Below are positions 1-5,121 of a stretch of 7,901 bases of DNA, in pieces (the first letter of the stretch is position 1; each line of letters begins with the position of its first letter). Source of the stretch: Bryobacterales bacterium (GTDB taxonomy: Bacteria > Acidobacteriota > Terriglobia > Bryobacterales > Bryobacteraceae). The translations under genes were made by a program, and so were the position numbers. Location of the stretch: the NCBI GenBank assembly GCA_003132865.1, contig PKYZ01000679.1, positions 1,664 through 9,564 on the forward strand. The letters run 5' to 3'. The notes beneath the pieces are model-generated. The model was not told the origin of the DNA. It did no database searches and saw only the letters and a program-made list of their open reading frames with translations.

Positions 1-177
1 CCATCGCCGGGGAAGCAACAGCGCAGCAAAGCCCTGCAGGGCGAGCACGCAGCAGAAGATGAACACGCCAGCCGCCAGCACGGTGATCCAGTAGGCGAAG
101 AAGGAACGGATGGGGCCCGCGGGTGGGACCGAAATGGGCGTGAGCGATAGAGCCGGCTTACCCGATATGCGCTCCAC
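1..177 (-). pseudogene. ABC-2-type permease fragment, N-terminus missing, truncated by window edge
   Basis: Reading the minus strand from a possible GTG at 177 gives 59 codons that stay open to the window edge. The stretch after residue 15 reads PPAGPIRSFFAYW, then a hydrophobic segment (ITVLAAGVFIFCCVLALQG), then LLLPRRW. From memory this resembles an internal part of the long (roughly 500-600 residue) ABC-transporter permease-like proteins common in Solibacter-type Acidobacteria. If so, well over 100 N-terminal residues are missing, because the same frame upstream meets a stop near 258-260. A weak AAGG lies 4 nt before the GTG, so a restarted short product is possible. More likely this is a fragment left by rearrangement. 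The adjoining minus-strand frame ending at 185 is of unknown origin. The family call rests on remembered similarity and one membrane segment; the rest of the gene is outside the window. Confidence 0.5.
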
Positions 178-314
178 GACGCCTTTATTGTGGCGTTGCG
201 CGCGTGTAGTCCTCTGGTGATACGCGGTTGAACCTTTCTCCGCGCCAGATCAAAACCTCCCGGCCCCTCGAATAGGTTAGGTCTCCAGCCGTCGGATCTC
301 CGCTCATTATCTTT

Positions 315-647
315 GCGTCCCGAAACAGGCTTGCGGTGGGCGCGCGCGGCTCCTTGCCCGCTTCCGAAGCCGCCTTTCTCAGCGTGGGGGGCGACGGCTT
401 TGAGATCGAGACATTCAAGCCCGCCGAGGATGGTCGCGGTTATGTCTTGCGGCTGCTGGAGACTTCCGGCCGGGCCCACACCCTGCAAATCGGTTCGCGC
501 CTGCTCGAGGTCGAGCGCGTCTGGGAGACCAACGCCGTCGAGGACGATCGACGTGAAATCCCGATCGGCAAGGATGGCGCCGGGATCGCGCTGCCGGCTA
601 GCGGCATCGTTACACTGCGGATGTCCCTGCGCCTTCGAGCGCCCTGA
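315..647 (+). pseudogene. GH38 alpha-mannosidase C-terminal beta-domain fragment
   Basis: The plus frame from about 315 (first usable start GTG 336) to the TGA at 645-647 encodes about 110 residues with the pattern of the C-terminal beta domain of glycoside hydrolase family 38. Visible are GSLPASEAAFLSV, then FKPAEDGRGYVLRLLETSG, then a late ASGIVTLRMSL strand. In full enzymes of this family (around 800-1100 residues) the last domain reads x-K-x-A-E-D-G-x-G-x-x-x-R-L-x-E and ends with a x-x-I-x-T-L-R strand shortly before the stop. The catalytic (alpha/beta)7 barrel, with its zinc ligands and Asp nucleophile, is absent: the same frame hits a TAG at 273-275 and nothing GH38-like lies upstream. 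No ribosome binding site precedes GTG 336. The remnant cannot be an active mannosidase. It lies tail-first against the permease fragment, marking a scar at about 180-315. Confidence 0.72.
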
Positions 648-689
648 TTGATCGCAGCGCGATGCACGCATACGCCGTAGTTGTCGGTG

Positions 690-845
690 TGGTGACGGCA
701 CGCACCGCGCCAGCGGTCTCCGACCGTGCTTCTTCGCGCGTCTTGCGGGTTGCCGGCGCGACGGGGCGCGGCGGGTGGTGCCGCGCGCCCGAGTGCGTCA
801 CGCTCGTTGGCCGCCGGCATCGCCCGCGTGAAGGGCGCGAAGTCG
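690..845 (+). repeat. Diverged copy of GC-rich dispersed repeat (copy 0)
   Basis: It begins with GTGGTGACGGCACGC, comparable to GGTGGTGACGGTCGCG near 2430. It ends with GCCGGCATCGCCCGCGTGAA, comparable to GCCGGCATCGCTGGCGTGAA at about 2578-2597. The middle is poorly conserved and roughly 25 bases shorter than the copy at 2430-2605. The shared start and end in the same order are the evidence; a computed alignment is needed for exact borders. Confidence 0.4.
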
Positions 846-1004
846 ATCAGCGTCCGCCATAATCGCCGTGCTGCTCGGCCGTGCGCTGCGCCGGTGCGCG
901 GTGGCGCCGCTCACCGATGGGCGCTGTTCGGGCGGATTCACGCCGGAGGCGACAGTCGCCGCATGGGACGCGAGTACGTCAGAGCTGTCGGTCGGTAGGG
1001 TGCC

Positions 1005-1105
1005 TGCGACACCATCCGCATGTCCGCCATTCGCCCGGTGGCGGTAGCGCCGCCGGACAACGCGCTGCTGGCGCCAACCGCCCGCCCGCATCAGGCCGCG
1101 CGAAG
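1005..1105 (+). repeat. Diverged copy of GC-rich dispersed repeat (copy 1)
   Basis: The order of sub-motifs matches the copy at 1886-2005: CATCCGCATGTCCGCCATTC, then GCCGGACAACGCGCTGCTGG, then CGCATCAGGCCGCG. The counterparts are GATCGCATCGGCCATCCGCC, GACGGACAACGGGCTGCCGG and GGCATCAGGCCGC. Identity by eye is moderate, with small indels. Confidence 0.45.
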
Positions 1106-1255
1106 CGCCAGCCGTGCTCCTGGGCTGCGGGCTGCGCCGGTCCGAGGCGGGCGGTGCTCACGATGTGCCACGTCGAATCGGCGGGATGGCCGGTGGGGCA
1201 TCGTGGAAGGGGCACCGGCGCCGGCGCGTGTCGCGCGCGGCCTACCGCTCGCACA

Positions 1256-1282
1256 GGTAGTGTCCTAAAGTAGGACACTACC
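1256..1282. promoter_or_regulatory. Perfect 12-bp palindrome with 3-nt centre, possible operator
   Basis: GGTAGTGTCCTA is followed by AAG and then its exact reverse complement TAGGACACTACC. It lies about 97 bp upstream of the antitoxin ATG at 1379, within reach of a promoter for that gene. HigA/Xre-type antitoxins commonly bind palindromes near their own promoter, so an autoregulatory operator is a reasonable inference. There is no T run on either side, so an intrinsic terminator is unlikely. It could also be a mobile palindromic repeat or the end of an insertion. The inverted repeat itself is certain; the role is not. Confidence 0.55.
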
Positions 1283-1378
1283 CTCGCACACGTCCGGCGC
1301 CAGGCGCGCGGGCGTAGTCTGAACTGGACAACTCGGTTGCCAGCTTTCCCATAAGGTGTAGGTTAAAATCACTTGCAA

Positions 1379-1714
1379 ATGACAAAACAACCAGAGTCGA
1401 GGCGAGCGAAGCACGTGCGAGAGCATTTGCTGAGAGATTTGATCGATCCAAAGAAGGCGGCGCTGTATTTGAATGCGGCGGCGGAAGATTCGGACAGCCT
1501 GTTTCTATTGGCTCTGCGGGATGTGGCAGAGGCGCGCCGAATACCCGCGGTGGCCCAACAAGCCGGTATGCACCGGCAGATGTTGTACCGGATGCTTTCC
1601 GAGACTGGCAATCCCACGCATGCGAGCCTAAGGAAAATCATGAAGGCGGTCGGACTCAGACTCGTTGTAGAACCGGCCGGCACATCGCGGCAACGCAAAG
1701 GCCGAACCAGATAG
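1379..1714 (+). CDS. HigA-type addiction-module antitoxin, HTH domain
   Basis: This encodes a 111-residue protein matching the 'probable addiction module antidote' family (COG3636/HigA2-like). Such proteins bind DNA and neutralise a RelE/HigB-fold mRNA-cleaving toxin in the cytoplasm. The family pattern is clear. DPKKAALYLNAAAEDSD lies at about residues 23-39, then LFLLALRDVAEAR (41-53), then a helix-turn-helix (about 55-92) with VAQQAG, LYRMLSETGNPTHASLRKI and the closing VGLRL. The C-terminus is a basic tail (RQRKGRTR). ATG 1379 has no good ribosome binding site. A TTG at 1373 with TAGG about 10 nt upstream would add two residues, so the start is open. The toxin of this family normally sits just upstream in the same operon. 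Here the upstream bases hold only the palindrome at 1256-1282 and repeats, and nothing toxin-like follows, so it appears to be an orphan antitoxin. Confidence 0.85.
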   Translation: MTKQPESRRAKHVREHLLRDLIDPKKAALYLNAAAEDSDSLFLLALRDVAEARRIPAVAQQAGMHRQMLYRMLSETGNPTHASLRKIMKAVGLRLVVEPAGTSRQRKGRTR

Positions 1715-1827
1715 GGAATGCCCGGACAACACCGCTACGCCTGGCGTGCCTTTCGCAAACGGCGAACGAGACTGCAAATGTCCTGCCGCTCGCCCGGAGC
1801 CGTATCGCGACGCTTGCCGTGATCGAT

Positions 1828-1849
1828 CCCCCGGCGCAGACGTCGGGGG
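1828..1849. other. Strong GC hairpin, no T tract
   Basis: CCCCCGGCG, loop CAGA, then CGTCGGGGG form a 9-bp stem with one G-T (G-U in RNA) pair. It lies 114 bases after the antitoxin stop. With no following T run it is not a standard intrinsic terminator. It may only stall or protect transcripts, or may be chance in high-GC DNA. Confidence 0.45.
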
Positions 1850-1885
1850 GGCACATCCAGTGGCCAGCGTTCTCCCTAGCGGCCT

Positions 1886-2005
1886 ATGAAGGCCCTGGTC
1901 TCGGACAGCGTCCCGTCGCCGATCGCATCGGCCATCCGCCCGCTGGCGCCCGCGGCGACGGACAACGGGCTGCCGGCGCCGGAACTGGCCGCCGGCATCA
2001 GGCCG
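1886..2005 (+). repeat. GC-rich dispersed repeat (copy 2)
   Basis: It starts ATGAAGGCCCTGGTCT and ends GCCGCCGGCATCAGG. It aligns over about 114 bases with the copy at 2472-2585, and the distance between the shared ATGAAGGCC and GGCATC landmarks is 108 bases in both. The core CATCGGCCATCCGCC matches TGTCGGCCATCCGCC. This is the best-matching pair of the family in the window. Confidence 0.65.
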
Positions 2006-2117
2006 CTGCCTTGGCGGTGAGCGCAGCAACCACCGCTCGGGATAAATCTGGTCGACCTTCCACTTCAGCCCACTCTGAAAGTTGGACCCCTGTCGTCCCC
2101 GACTACGCCTGCCGTGC

Positions 2118-2178
2118 GTCGAATTCGGCATTACGCCGTGCGGTTGATGCAGGCGCCTGGAGGTCGGCATTACGCGGT
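2118..2178. repeat. CGGCATTACG motif cluster, partial copies of the palindromic repeat
   Basis: GAATTCGGCATTACGCCG occurs near 2120-2137, and GGTCGGCATTACGCGGTACG follows near 2162-2181. They share the palindromic core with the two longer copies downstream (2191-2275, 2291-2375) but lack the preceding AAGGGTTC-containing arm. Confidence 0.55.
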
Positions 2179-2190
2179 ACGTTCGGTGCG

Positions 2191-2275
2191 CGCTTTCACC
2201 CGAAACTCGAACGTGCAAGGGTTCTTGCGAAACTAGCGGGCGGGGCGAATTCGGCATTATGCCGCGCATAACCTT
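2191..2275. repeat. 100-bp-spaced palindromic repeat, copy A
   Basis: This copy contains GCAAGGGTTCTTGC (5-bp stem, loop GGTT), then an AAACTAGCG block, then GCGAATTCGGCATTATGCCG, whose core CGGCAT-T-ATGCCG is a perfect inverted repeat. It aligns base for base at an offset of exactly 100 with copy B over about the last 55 bases (CAAGGGTTC, AATAGCG-like block, GAATTCGGCATTA). Two small hairpins in a fixed order suggest a palindromic extragenic repeat and not coding DNA. Confidence 0.7.
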
Positions 2276-2290
2276 CCTCCGCATGACGAG

Positions 2291-2375
2291 CGCTTCACAC
2301 CTAACTCGCAGATTCCAAGGGTTCCTGCAAGAAATAGCGTCGGGCCGAATTCGGCATTACGCCGCCGCGCTGTAA
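2291..2375. repeat. 100-bp-spaced palindromic repeat, copy B
   Basis: It shows the same order as copy A: CGCTTCACAC, CCAAGGGTTCCTGCAAG, AAATAGCG, then CCGAATTCGGCATTACGCCG. The last core is an imperfect inverted repeat (CGGC, ATTAC, GCCG). GAATTCGG also sits inside CCGAATTCGG, itself a 10-bp palindrome that includes an EcoRI site. Confidence 0.68.
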
Positions 2376-2429
2376 CTTGTGGCCGCCGGAGAGTCGCGGC
2401 GGCTGGCGCGCCGATCCGGCGGCAAGGCG

Positions 2430-2605
2430 GGTGGTGACGGTCGCGCCGCGCGGCGTGCGCCCTCGCGGCGGATGAAGGCCATGGTCTTTCACAGCGCACC
2501 ATCGTCGATTCGTGTCGGCCATCCGCCTGCTGGCGGTTGCGGCGACGGGCGACGGGCGCTGGCGTCGAACCCGCCCGCCGGCATCGCTGGCGTGAAGGGT
2601 GAAGA
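2430..2605 (+). repeat. GC-rich dispersed repeat (copy 3, longest)
   Basis: It runs from GGTGGTGACGGTCGCG through ATGAAGGCCATGGTCT (2472) and TCGGCCATCCGCC (2515-2527) to CCGGCATCGCTGGCGTGAA. The 2472-2585 part pairs with copy 2, and the two outer ends pair with copy 0. It is therefore the most complete form, about 175 bp. Confidence 0.6.
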
Positions 2606-2609
2606 AGTC

Positions 2610-2735
2610 CTACTGTCCCTGCGCGTAATAGCGGCGGAGGTGTTCCCGCATCTCGCGCCGGTTTCGCTGGCGCCGGGCGTACACCCACCATGGCGTCAGC
2701 GGAATCGCCCTCAAGACACTGAGAATCCAGCGCAC
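2610..2735 (-). CDS. Short open stretch, unknown product, doubtful
   Basis: From a possible GTG near 2735 to the TAG at 2610-2612 the minus strand encodes about 41 residues, beginning with a hydrophobic stretch and ending PWWVYARRQRNRREMREHL and RRYYAQGQ. The hydrophobic start followed by an Arg-rich amphipathic tail looks more protein-like than the surrounding frames. I recognise no family. There is no ribosome binding site. The same frame upstream, across a TAG near 2748-2750, holds another protein-like stretch (SEPSCRSTPAGVRLADAISQ). The two may be parts of one broken gene. Confidence is low. Confidence 0.22.
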   Translation of the reverse strand: MRWILSVLRAIPLTPWWVYARRQRNRREMREHLRRYYAQGQ

Positions 2736-2747
2736 TGCTATAGTCTG

Positions 2748-2847
2748 CTACTGCTGAACCTCGGTGTCAATCGCCTGGCTGATCGCGTCGGCCAGCCGCA
2801 CGCCTGCGGGCGTGGAGCGGCAGGAAGGCTCCGAGAATAGCAAAACG
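2748..2847 (-). pseudogene. Unidentified C-terminal peptide remnant
   Basis: In the frame ending with TAG at 2748-2750 the minus strand reads LFSEPSCRSTPAGVRLADAI and then SQAIDTEVQQ. Codon third positions are mostly G or C and the peptide looks natural. Upstream the frame runs into the antisense of the zinc-ribbon gene and no start or ribosome binding site belongs to it. It may be the tail of a lost gene or a non-coding accident. A CACGCC-TGCG-GGCGTG hairpin (2799-2814) falls inside it. Confidence 0.22.
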
Positions 2848-2853
2848 AGTGGG

Positions 2854-3048
2854 TCAAGGTTCCTCCGAGAATTGCTTCCGAACACCGGCGATTTCATCAC
2901 TGGTTGGAGTCCAGTCCGTATCGCAAGTGTTACAGTGGAAGACCAACGCGCCGGACTTGAGCGCTTCTTCGAATTCTCCGTGACTGAACGTAAGTGTCTG
3001 GTTGTGGTTGTTCGGACAGACAATGTCAAACTCCAATCGGTCGCTCAT
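2854..3048 (-). CDS. Small zinc-ribbon-like protein, 64 aa
   Basis: The start ATG at 3048-3046 is fixed by a near-perfect ribosome binding site, GCAGGAGGGCTC, directly upstream. The product has one Cys/His pair in IVCPNNHNQT (residues about 9-18) and one in FHCNTCDTDW (about 41-50). Together C-x-x-x-H and C-x-x-C resemble a rubredoxin- or zinc-ribbon-like metal site. Between them lies an acidic helix (SHGEFEEALKSG). From memory similar short proteins of unknown function occur in Acidobacteria and some Proteobacteria. A role in DNA, RNA or protein binding is only a guess from the fold. The same frame is open upstream to an ATG at 3300, which would give a 148-residue protein. The extra part has no family and a weaker start, so the short form is preferred. 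No operon partner is visible; YihY/BrkB lies about 470 bp upstream on the same strand. Confidence 0.75.
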   Translation of the reverse strand: MSDRLEFDIVCPNNHNQTLTFSHGEFEEALKSGALVFHCNTCDTDWTPTSDEIAGVRKQFSEEP

Positions 3049-3520
3049 GAGCCCTCCTGCTGCTTCGAGATTTGTCGAGTTTTTGCATTGCCCCTTTCGC
3101 TGCTCGGGCAATGCGCCCATGCGTTCGCTTTCGAGCAGTCTTATCAACTCTTGATGGTAGCGCAAGCCCGCGGCGAGCAAGTCCGCATTCCCGATTTGCG
3201 GAACGGAGCGGGGCGAGATATCCACTTCCGCAGGGGTGGCCCCGGAGTTCCCGGATCGGCCGGCTATGCTGGGCGGCGGCCCACGAGAAGCGCGTCCCAT
3301 TGCTTGTTAACCAAATGCCGGCGCGGTATAGACAAACGGAGAGCCGGAGCCGGAAGGTCCCGTTCTCGTCCCCAACACGCAGCACCAATTTGCGCTTCGC
3401 GGATCGCCTGGCGTCGGCTCTCGCCCAGCCGGCTCGTGAACCTTCAGAGCCACGGCTGATCGTAGCAGACCAACCTATCGCAGCACGCTCAAACCTGTTT
3501 CGCACGAATCAGGGGCTGAT
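3049..3520. other. Stretch between the zinc-ribbon gene and yihY/brkB, no identified gene
   Basis: On the minus strand 3049-3300 is open in frame with the zinc-ribbon protein and reads plausibly (ADLLAAGLRYHQELIRLLES, then ERMGALPEQRKGQ). It could be a separate small gene, an N-terminal extension, or leader DNA. A second minus frame across 3300-3420 gives DENGTFRLRLSVCLYRAGIW, without a recognised family. On the plus strand 3072-3551 is also open but basic and featureless. No RNA gene or repeat is evident. Confidence 0.4.
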
Positions 3521-4447
3521 TCAAACGCGATCTGGGGGAACCCCGCCATGACGGCGTTCTCCGGGGCGGCTCGCATCCGGGTGACCGTGCTGCTCGGCGG
3601 CATTCTCGATCTCGGAATTTGCCTCACCTCCGACTAGAATGGCGGCGCCTGTAAAGTAAAACCATAGGAGCAGGATGGCAAGAGCTCCGGCGGAACCGTA
3701 CGCCTGGTCGTATTTCGATGCCTGATATGCCATATAACCGCGGAACAGTCCGGACGCACACAGCCAGAGGATCACAGCGATAACCGCGCCCGGCGTGCTC
3801 CAGCGCATTTTTCTGTCGGAAAGATTCGGACCGAAGCGGTACACCAGGGCGAAGGCGATCAGCAACATCGCTGCGAGAATGGGCCACTGCGCAACCTGCC
3901 ACACTGCAGAAACACCGTTCGAAACGCCGATGCGCTGCATGATCGCGGCCTCCATTTTCCGGCCGTAGAAGAGAAGAACAAGCGAGGTAAACCCGAGCAC
4001 CGCAAGCGCGATGGTCAGGCCTGCGCCAGTAAGCGTGACCTGCCACCACGGTCGCTGCTCTTCAACCTCGTAGGCTGCGTTGAGTCCCGACATCACAGCC
4101 CAGGTGCCGTTTAGGGCGGCCCACAGGGATCCAAACATCGCGAACCAGACTGTGTGCCGTGCGGCGCCTTTGCTGATCTCGGCGAAAAAGCCCGTTACCA
4201 TTTCAAACGCGCGCGCCGGAAGAACGCTGCCGAGTAAGGATTCCAGCGTTTTGAGAAGATCGGAGCCTGTTCCCGAGAATCGCGCGAGTATTGTTGCAGC
4301 CAGGAGCAGCGCCGGGAACAGAGCCAGGAAGTGGTAGAAGGCGAGGCGAGCGGCTTGGCCGAACACCTCATCTTCCCACGATTCCTTTACGGTTCGTTTG
4401 AATAGTTCCCGCCAAGAGAGGCCGCCGAGCGTCCAGAGATCGATCAT
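3521..4447 (-). CDS. YihY/BrkB-family integral membrane protein
   Basis: This encodes 308 residues from ATG 4447, within the usual family length of about 280-330. Members (UPF0761, once mislabelled RNase BN) are inner-membrane proteins with six helices; some resemble transport or export proteins, but the substrate is unknown. Helices are predicted at about 34-56 (FYHFLALFPALLLAA), 98-121, 136-161, 182-205, 218-241 and 250-273. The family signature FRGYMAYQASKYDQAYGSAG (235-254), followed by ALAILLLWFYFTGAAILVGG and EANSEIE (275-281), is well kept, as is ARLAFYHF near the N-terminus. The tail after 282 is hydrophilic. No strong ribosome binding site precedes ATG 4447; a TTG at 4465 would add six residues. 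Directly upstream on the same strand is the tail of a response regulator, so the original promoter or operon partner has probably been lost at the junction near 4570. Confidence 0.9.
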   Translation of the reverse strand: MIDLWTLGGLSWRELFKRTVKESWEDEVFGQAARLAFYHFLALFPALLLAATILARFSGTGSDLLKTLESLLGSVLPARAFEMVTGFFAEISKGAARHTVWFAMFGSLWAALNGTWAVMSGLNAAYEVEEQRPWWQVTLTGAGLTIALAVLGFTSLVLLFYGRKMEAAIMQRIGVSNGVSAVWQVAQWPILAAMLLIAFALVYRFGPNLSDRKMRWSTPGAVIAVILWLCASGLFRGYMAYQASKYDQAYGSAGALAILLLWFYFTGAAILVGGEANSEIENAAEQHGHPDASRPGERRHGGVPPDRV

Positions 4448-4499
4448 GATTACAGTTTGACCCAACGGCCGTGAGGCCGGCGTTCAACCGGCGCCGAAT

Positions 4500-4574
4500 C
4501 TGCTGCGGAACTTCACGGGATCCTACGGGCAGGAAGCGGTAACCCACCCCGTGCACGGTCCGGATGTGCGCATC
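4500..4574 (-). pseudogene. OmpR-family response regulator, extreme C-terminal fragment
   Basis: The minus strand reads AHIRTVHGVGYRFLPV. I-R-T-V-x-G-x-G-Y-x-F/L is the hallmark of the C-terminal hairpin of the OmpR/PhoB winged-helix DNA-binding domain. Everything before it (receiver domain with phospho-acceptor Asp, and recognition helix) is missing: upstream of about 4574 the minus frame is merely antisense to the ParB fragment. After GYRF the frame continues without a stop to 4368, overlapping the first codons of yihY/brkB, so the original stop may be lost or shifted. The parent gene probably lay upstream of and co-directional with yihY/brkB. Short but specific. Confidence 0.6.
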
Positions 4575-5070
4575 CATCCGCGAGTTCGGTTTCAAGATCC
4601 CGGTGCTCGCCCGCAGCGACGGAACGGTGGTGGACGGCCACCTCCGGATCAAGGCAGCGCGCAAGTTGGGATCATGGCCCGGCGGCGACACAACCGGAAT
4701 TCCCGTGATTCTGTACGACGAGTGGACAGACGCCCAGGTCAAGGCGTTCCGGCTGATGGTGAACAGGTCGGTTACCTGGGCCGATTGGGGTGACGAACTC
4801 CTTTCCTTGGAATTACAGGAACTCGCCGCGGCCGACTTCGACTTGTCGCTCACGGGGTTCGATCCCAGAGAACTGGAAGACCTCCTCACGCTGCCGGACA
4901 ACGGCCATTCCGTTGCTTTGTCAACTACGGTTAACTCATTCATTCTGAACCCCTTAATGGGCAATATCGGTAGCCATGAAGACCTTACCTCGGAACGGCA
5001 GGGACAGCAAGCGAAAGAACCGGATAGTCGGTGCCACGCGGCGAGCTCGTTGCCGAGGCAGCCGGCGTGA
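4564..5070 (+). pseudogene. ParB-domain protein fragment, both ends lost
   Basis: Residues about 3-112 match the ParB/Srx-like domain found at the front of phage-type 'DNA modification methylase' proteins. Visible are ASIREFGFKIPVL, the loop GTVVDGHLRIKAARKLG with the G-H-x-R nucleotide-binding signature (residues 20-36), IPVILYDEWTDAQVKAFRLM (46-65), VNRSVTWADW (66-75), ELLSLELQEL (78-87) and LSLTGFDPRELEDLL (94-108). Family members begin with about 25-30 more residues (N-P-R-x-H-S-type start) and usually continue into a methyltransferase domain. Here the 5' side is replaced abruptly by the response regulator tail, and after about 4905 the frame continues 50 residues of unrelated sequence to TGA 5070. 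The ATG at 4564 is probably accidental. The source was likely a prophage or other mobile element. Confidence 0.75.
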
Positions 5071-5121
5071 CCATGCGCGGGGAGCGCGGATACCGATACG
5101 CTTGCATCGGGAGGCGACAAG
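4906..5121 (+). other. Short region after the ParB fragment, no identified gene
   Basis: Composition becomes more AT-rich at about 4915-4975 (TTAACTCATTCATTCTGAAC and following), in contrast to the ParB fragment, which fits a boundary near 4905. From 5035 a plus frame reads PRGELVAEAAGVTMRGERGY and continues to a TGA near 5205, with no family recognised. No promoter can be assigned with confidence. Confidence 0.35.

Larger units (their letters stand above)
648..1255. other. GC-rich stretch without a recognisable gene, holding diverged repeats
   Basis: Open frames occur on both strands here, but they are short, overlap in up to six frames, are rich in Arg, Ala, Gly and Pro and lack family motifs. 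This is what high GC alone produces. The region is better described as repeat DNA. Two similar blocks lie at about 690-925 and 1005-1165. For example, the bases starting GCCGTGCTGCTCGG at 865 align without gaps for about 20 bases and then loosely for about 35 more with GCCGTGCTCCTGGG at 1111. No promoter, RNA gene or terminator with a T tract is visible. Confidence 0.55.
1715..2609. other. Repeat-rich stretch without a recognisable gene
   Basis: Between the antitoxin and the minus-strand stretch ending at 2610 I find no protein family on either strand. Open frames exist, but their only internal similarity comes from the DNA repeats listed separately (1886-2005 with 2472-2605, and 2191-2275 with 2291-2375). 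Their peptides are low-complexity Arg/Ala/Gly/Pro. Minus frames across 2010-2100 give a somewhat protein-like stretch (LSEWAEVEGRPDLSRAVVAA) that ends in a stop, too short to identify. The bases from 1715 to 1830 show nothing else notable. Confidence 0.5.

Noticed and set aside
881..1278. Long overlapping open frames on both strands in 650-1280
   Set aside because: They occur in nearly all frames, are Arg/Ala/Gly/Pro-rich, carry no domain pattern and coincide with DNA repeats. High GC explains them.
1337..1369. TTGCCA and TAAAAT as promoter of the antitoxin
   Set aside because: Both hexamers are reasonable, but the spacer is 21 bases, too long for a normal sigma-70 promoter, so it was not listed.
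1628..2284. 218-residue minus-strand open frame
   Set aside because: It overlaps the antitoxin antisense, contains the palindromic repeats as repeated peptides and has no family motif, so it was not called.
2118..2375. Possible CRISPR array from repeated GGCATTACGCC units
   Set aside because: Spacing is irregular (about 42, 86 and 100 bases), the spacers themselves are similar to each other, and no cas gene is present.
2799..2814. CACGCC-TGCG-GGCGTG hairpin as terminator of the zinc-ribbon gene
   Set aside because: The inverted repeat is exact, but no T run follows on either strand and short GC hairpins are common at this base composition.
4368..5120. 250-residue minus-strand open frame across the ParB fragment
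   Set aside because: Most of it is antisense to clear ParB codons. Only the short response regulator ending near 4540-4571 is meaningful.
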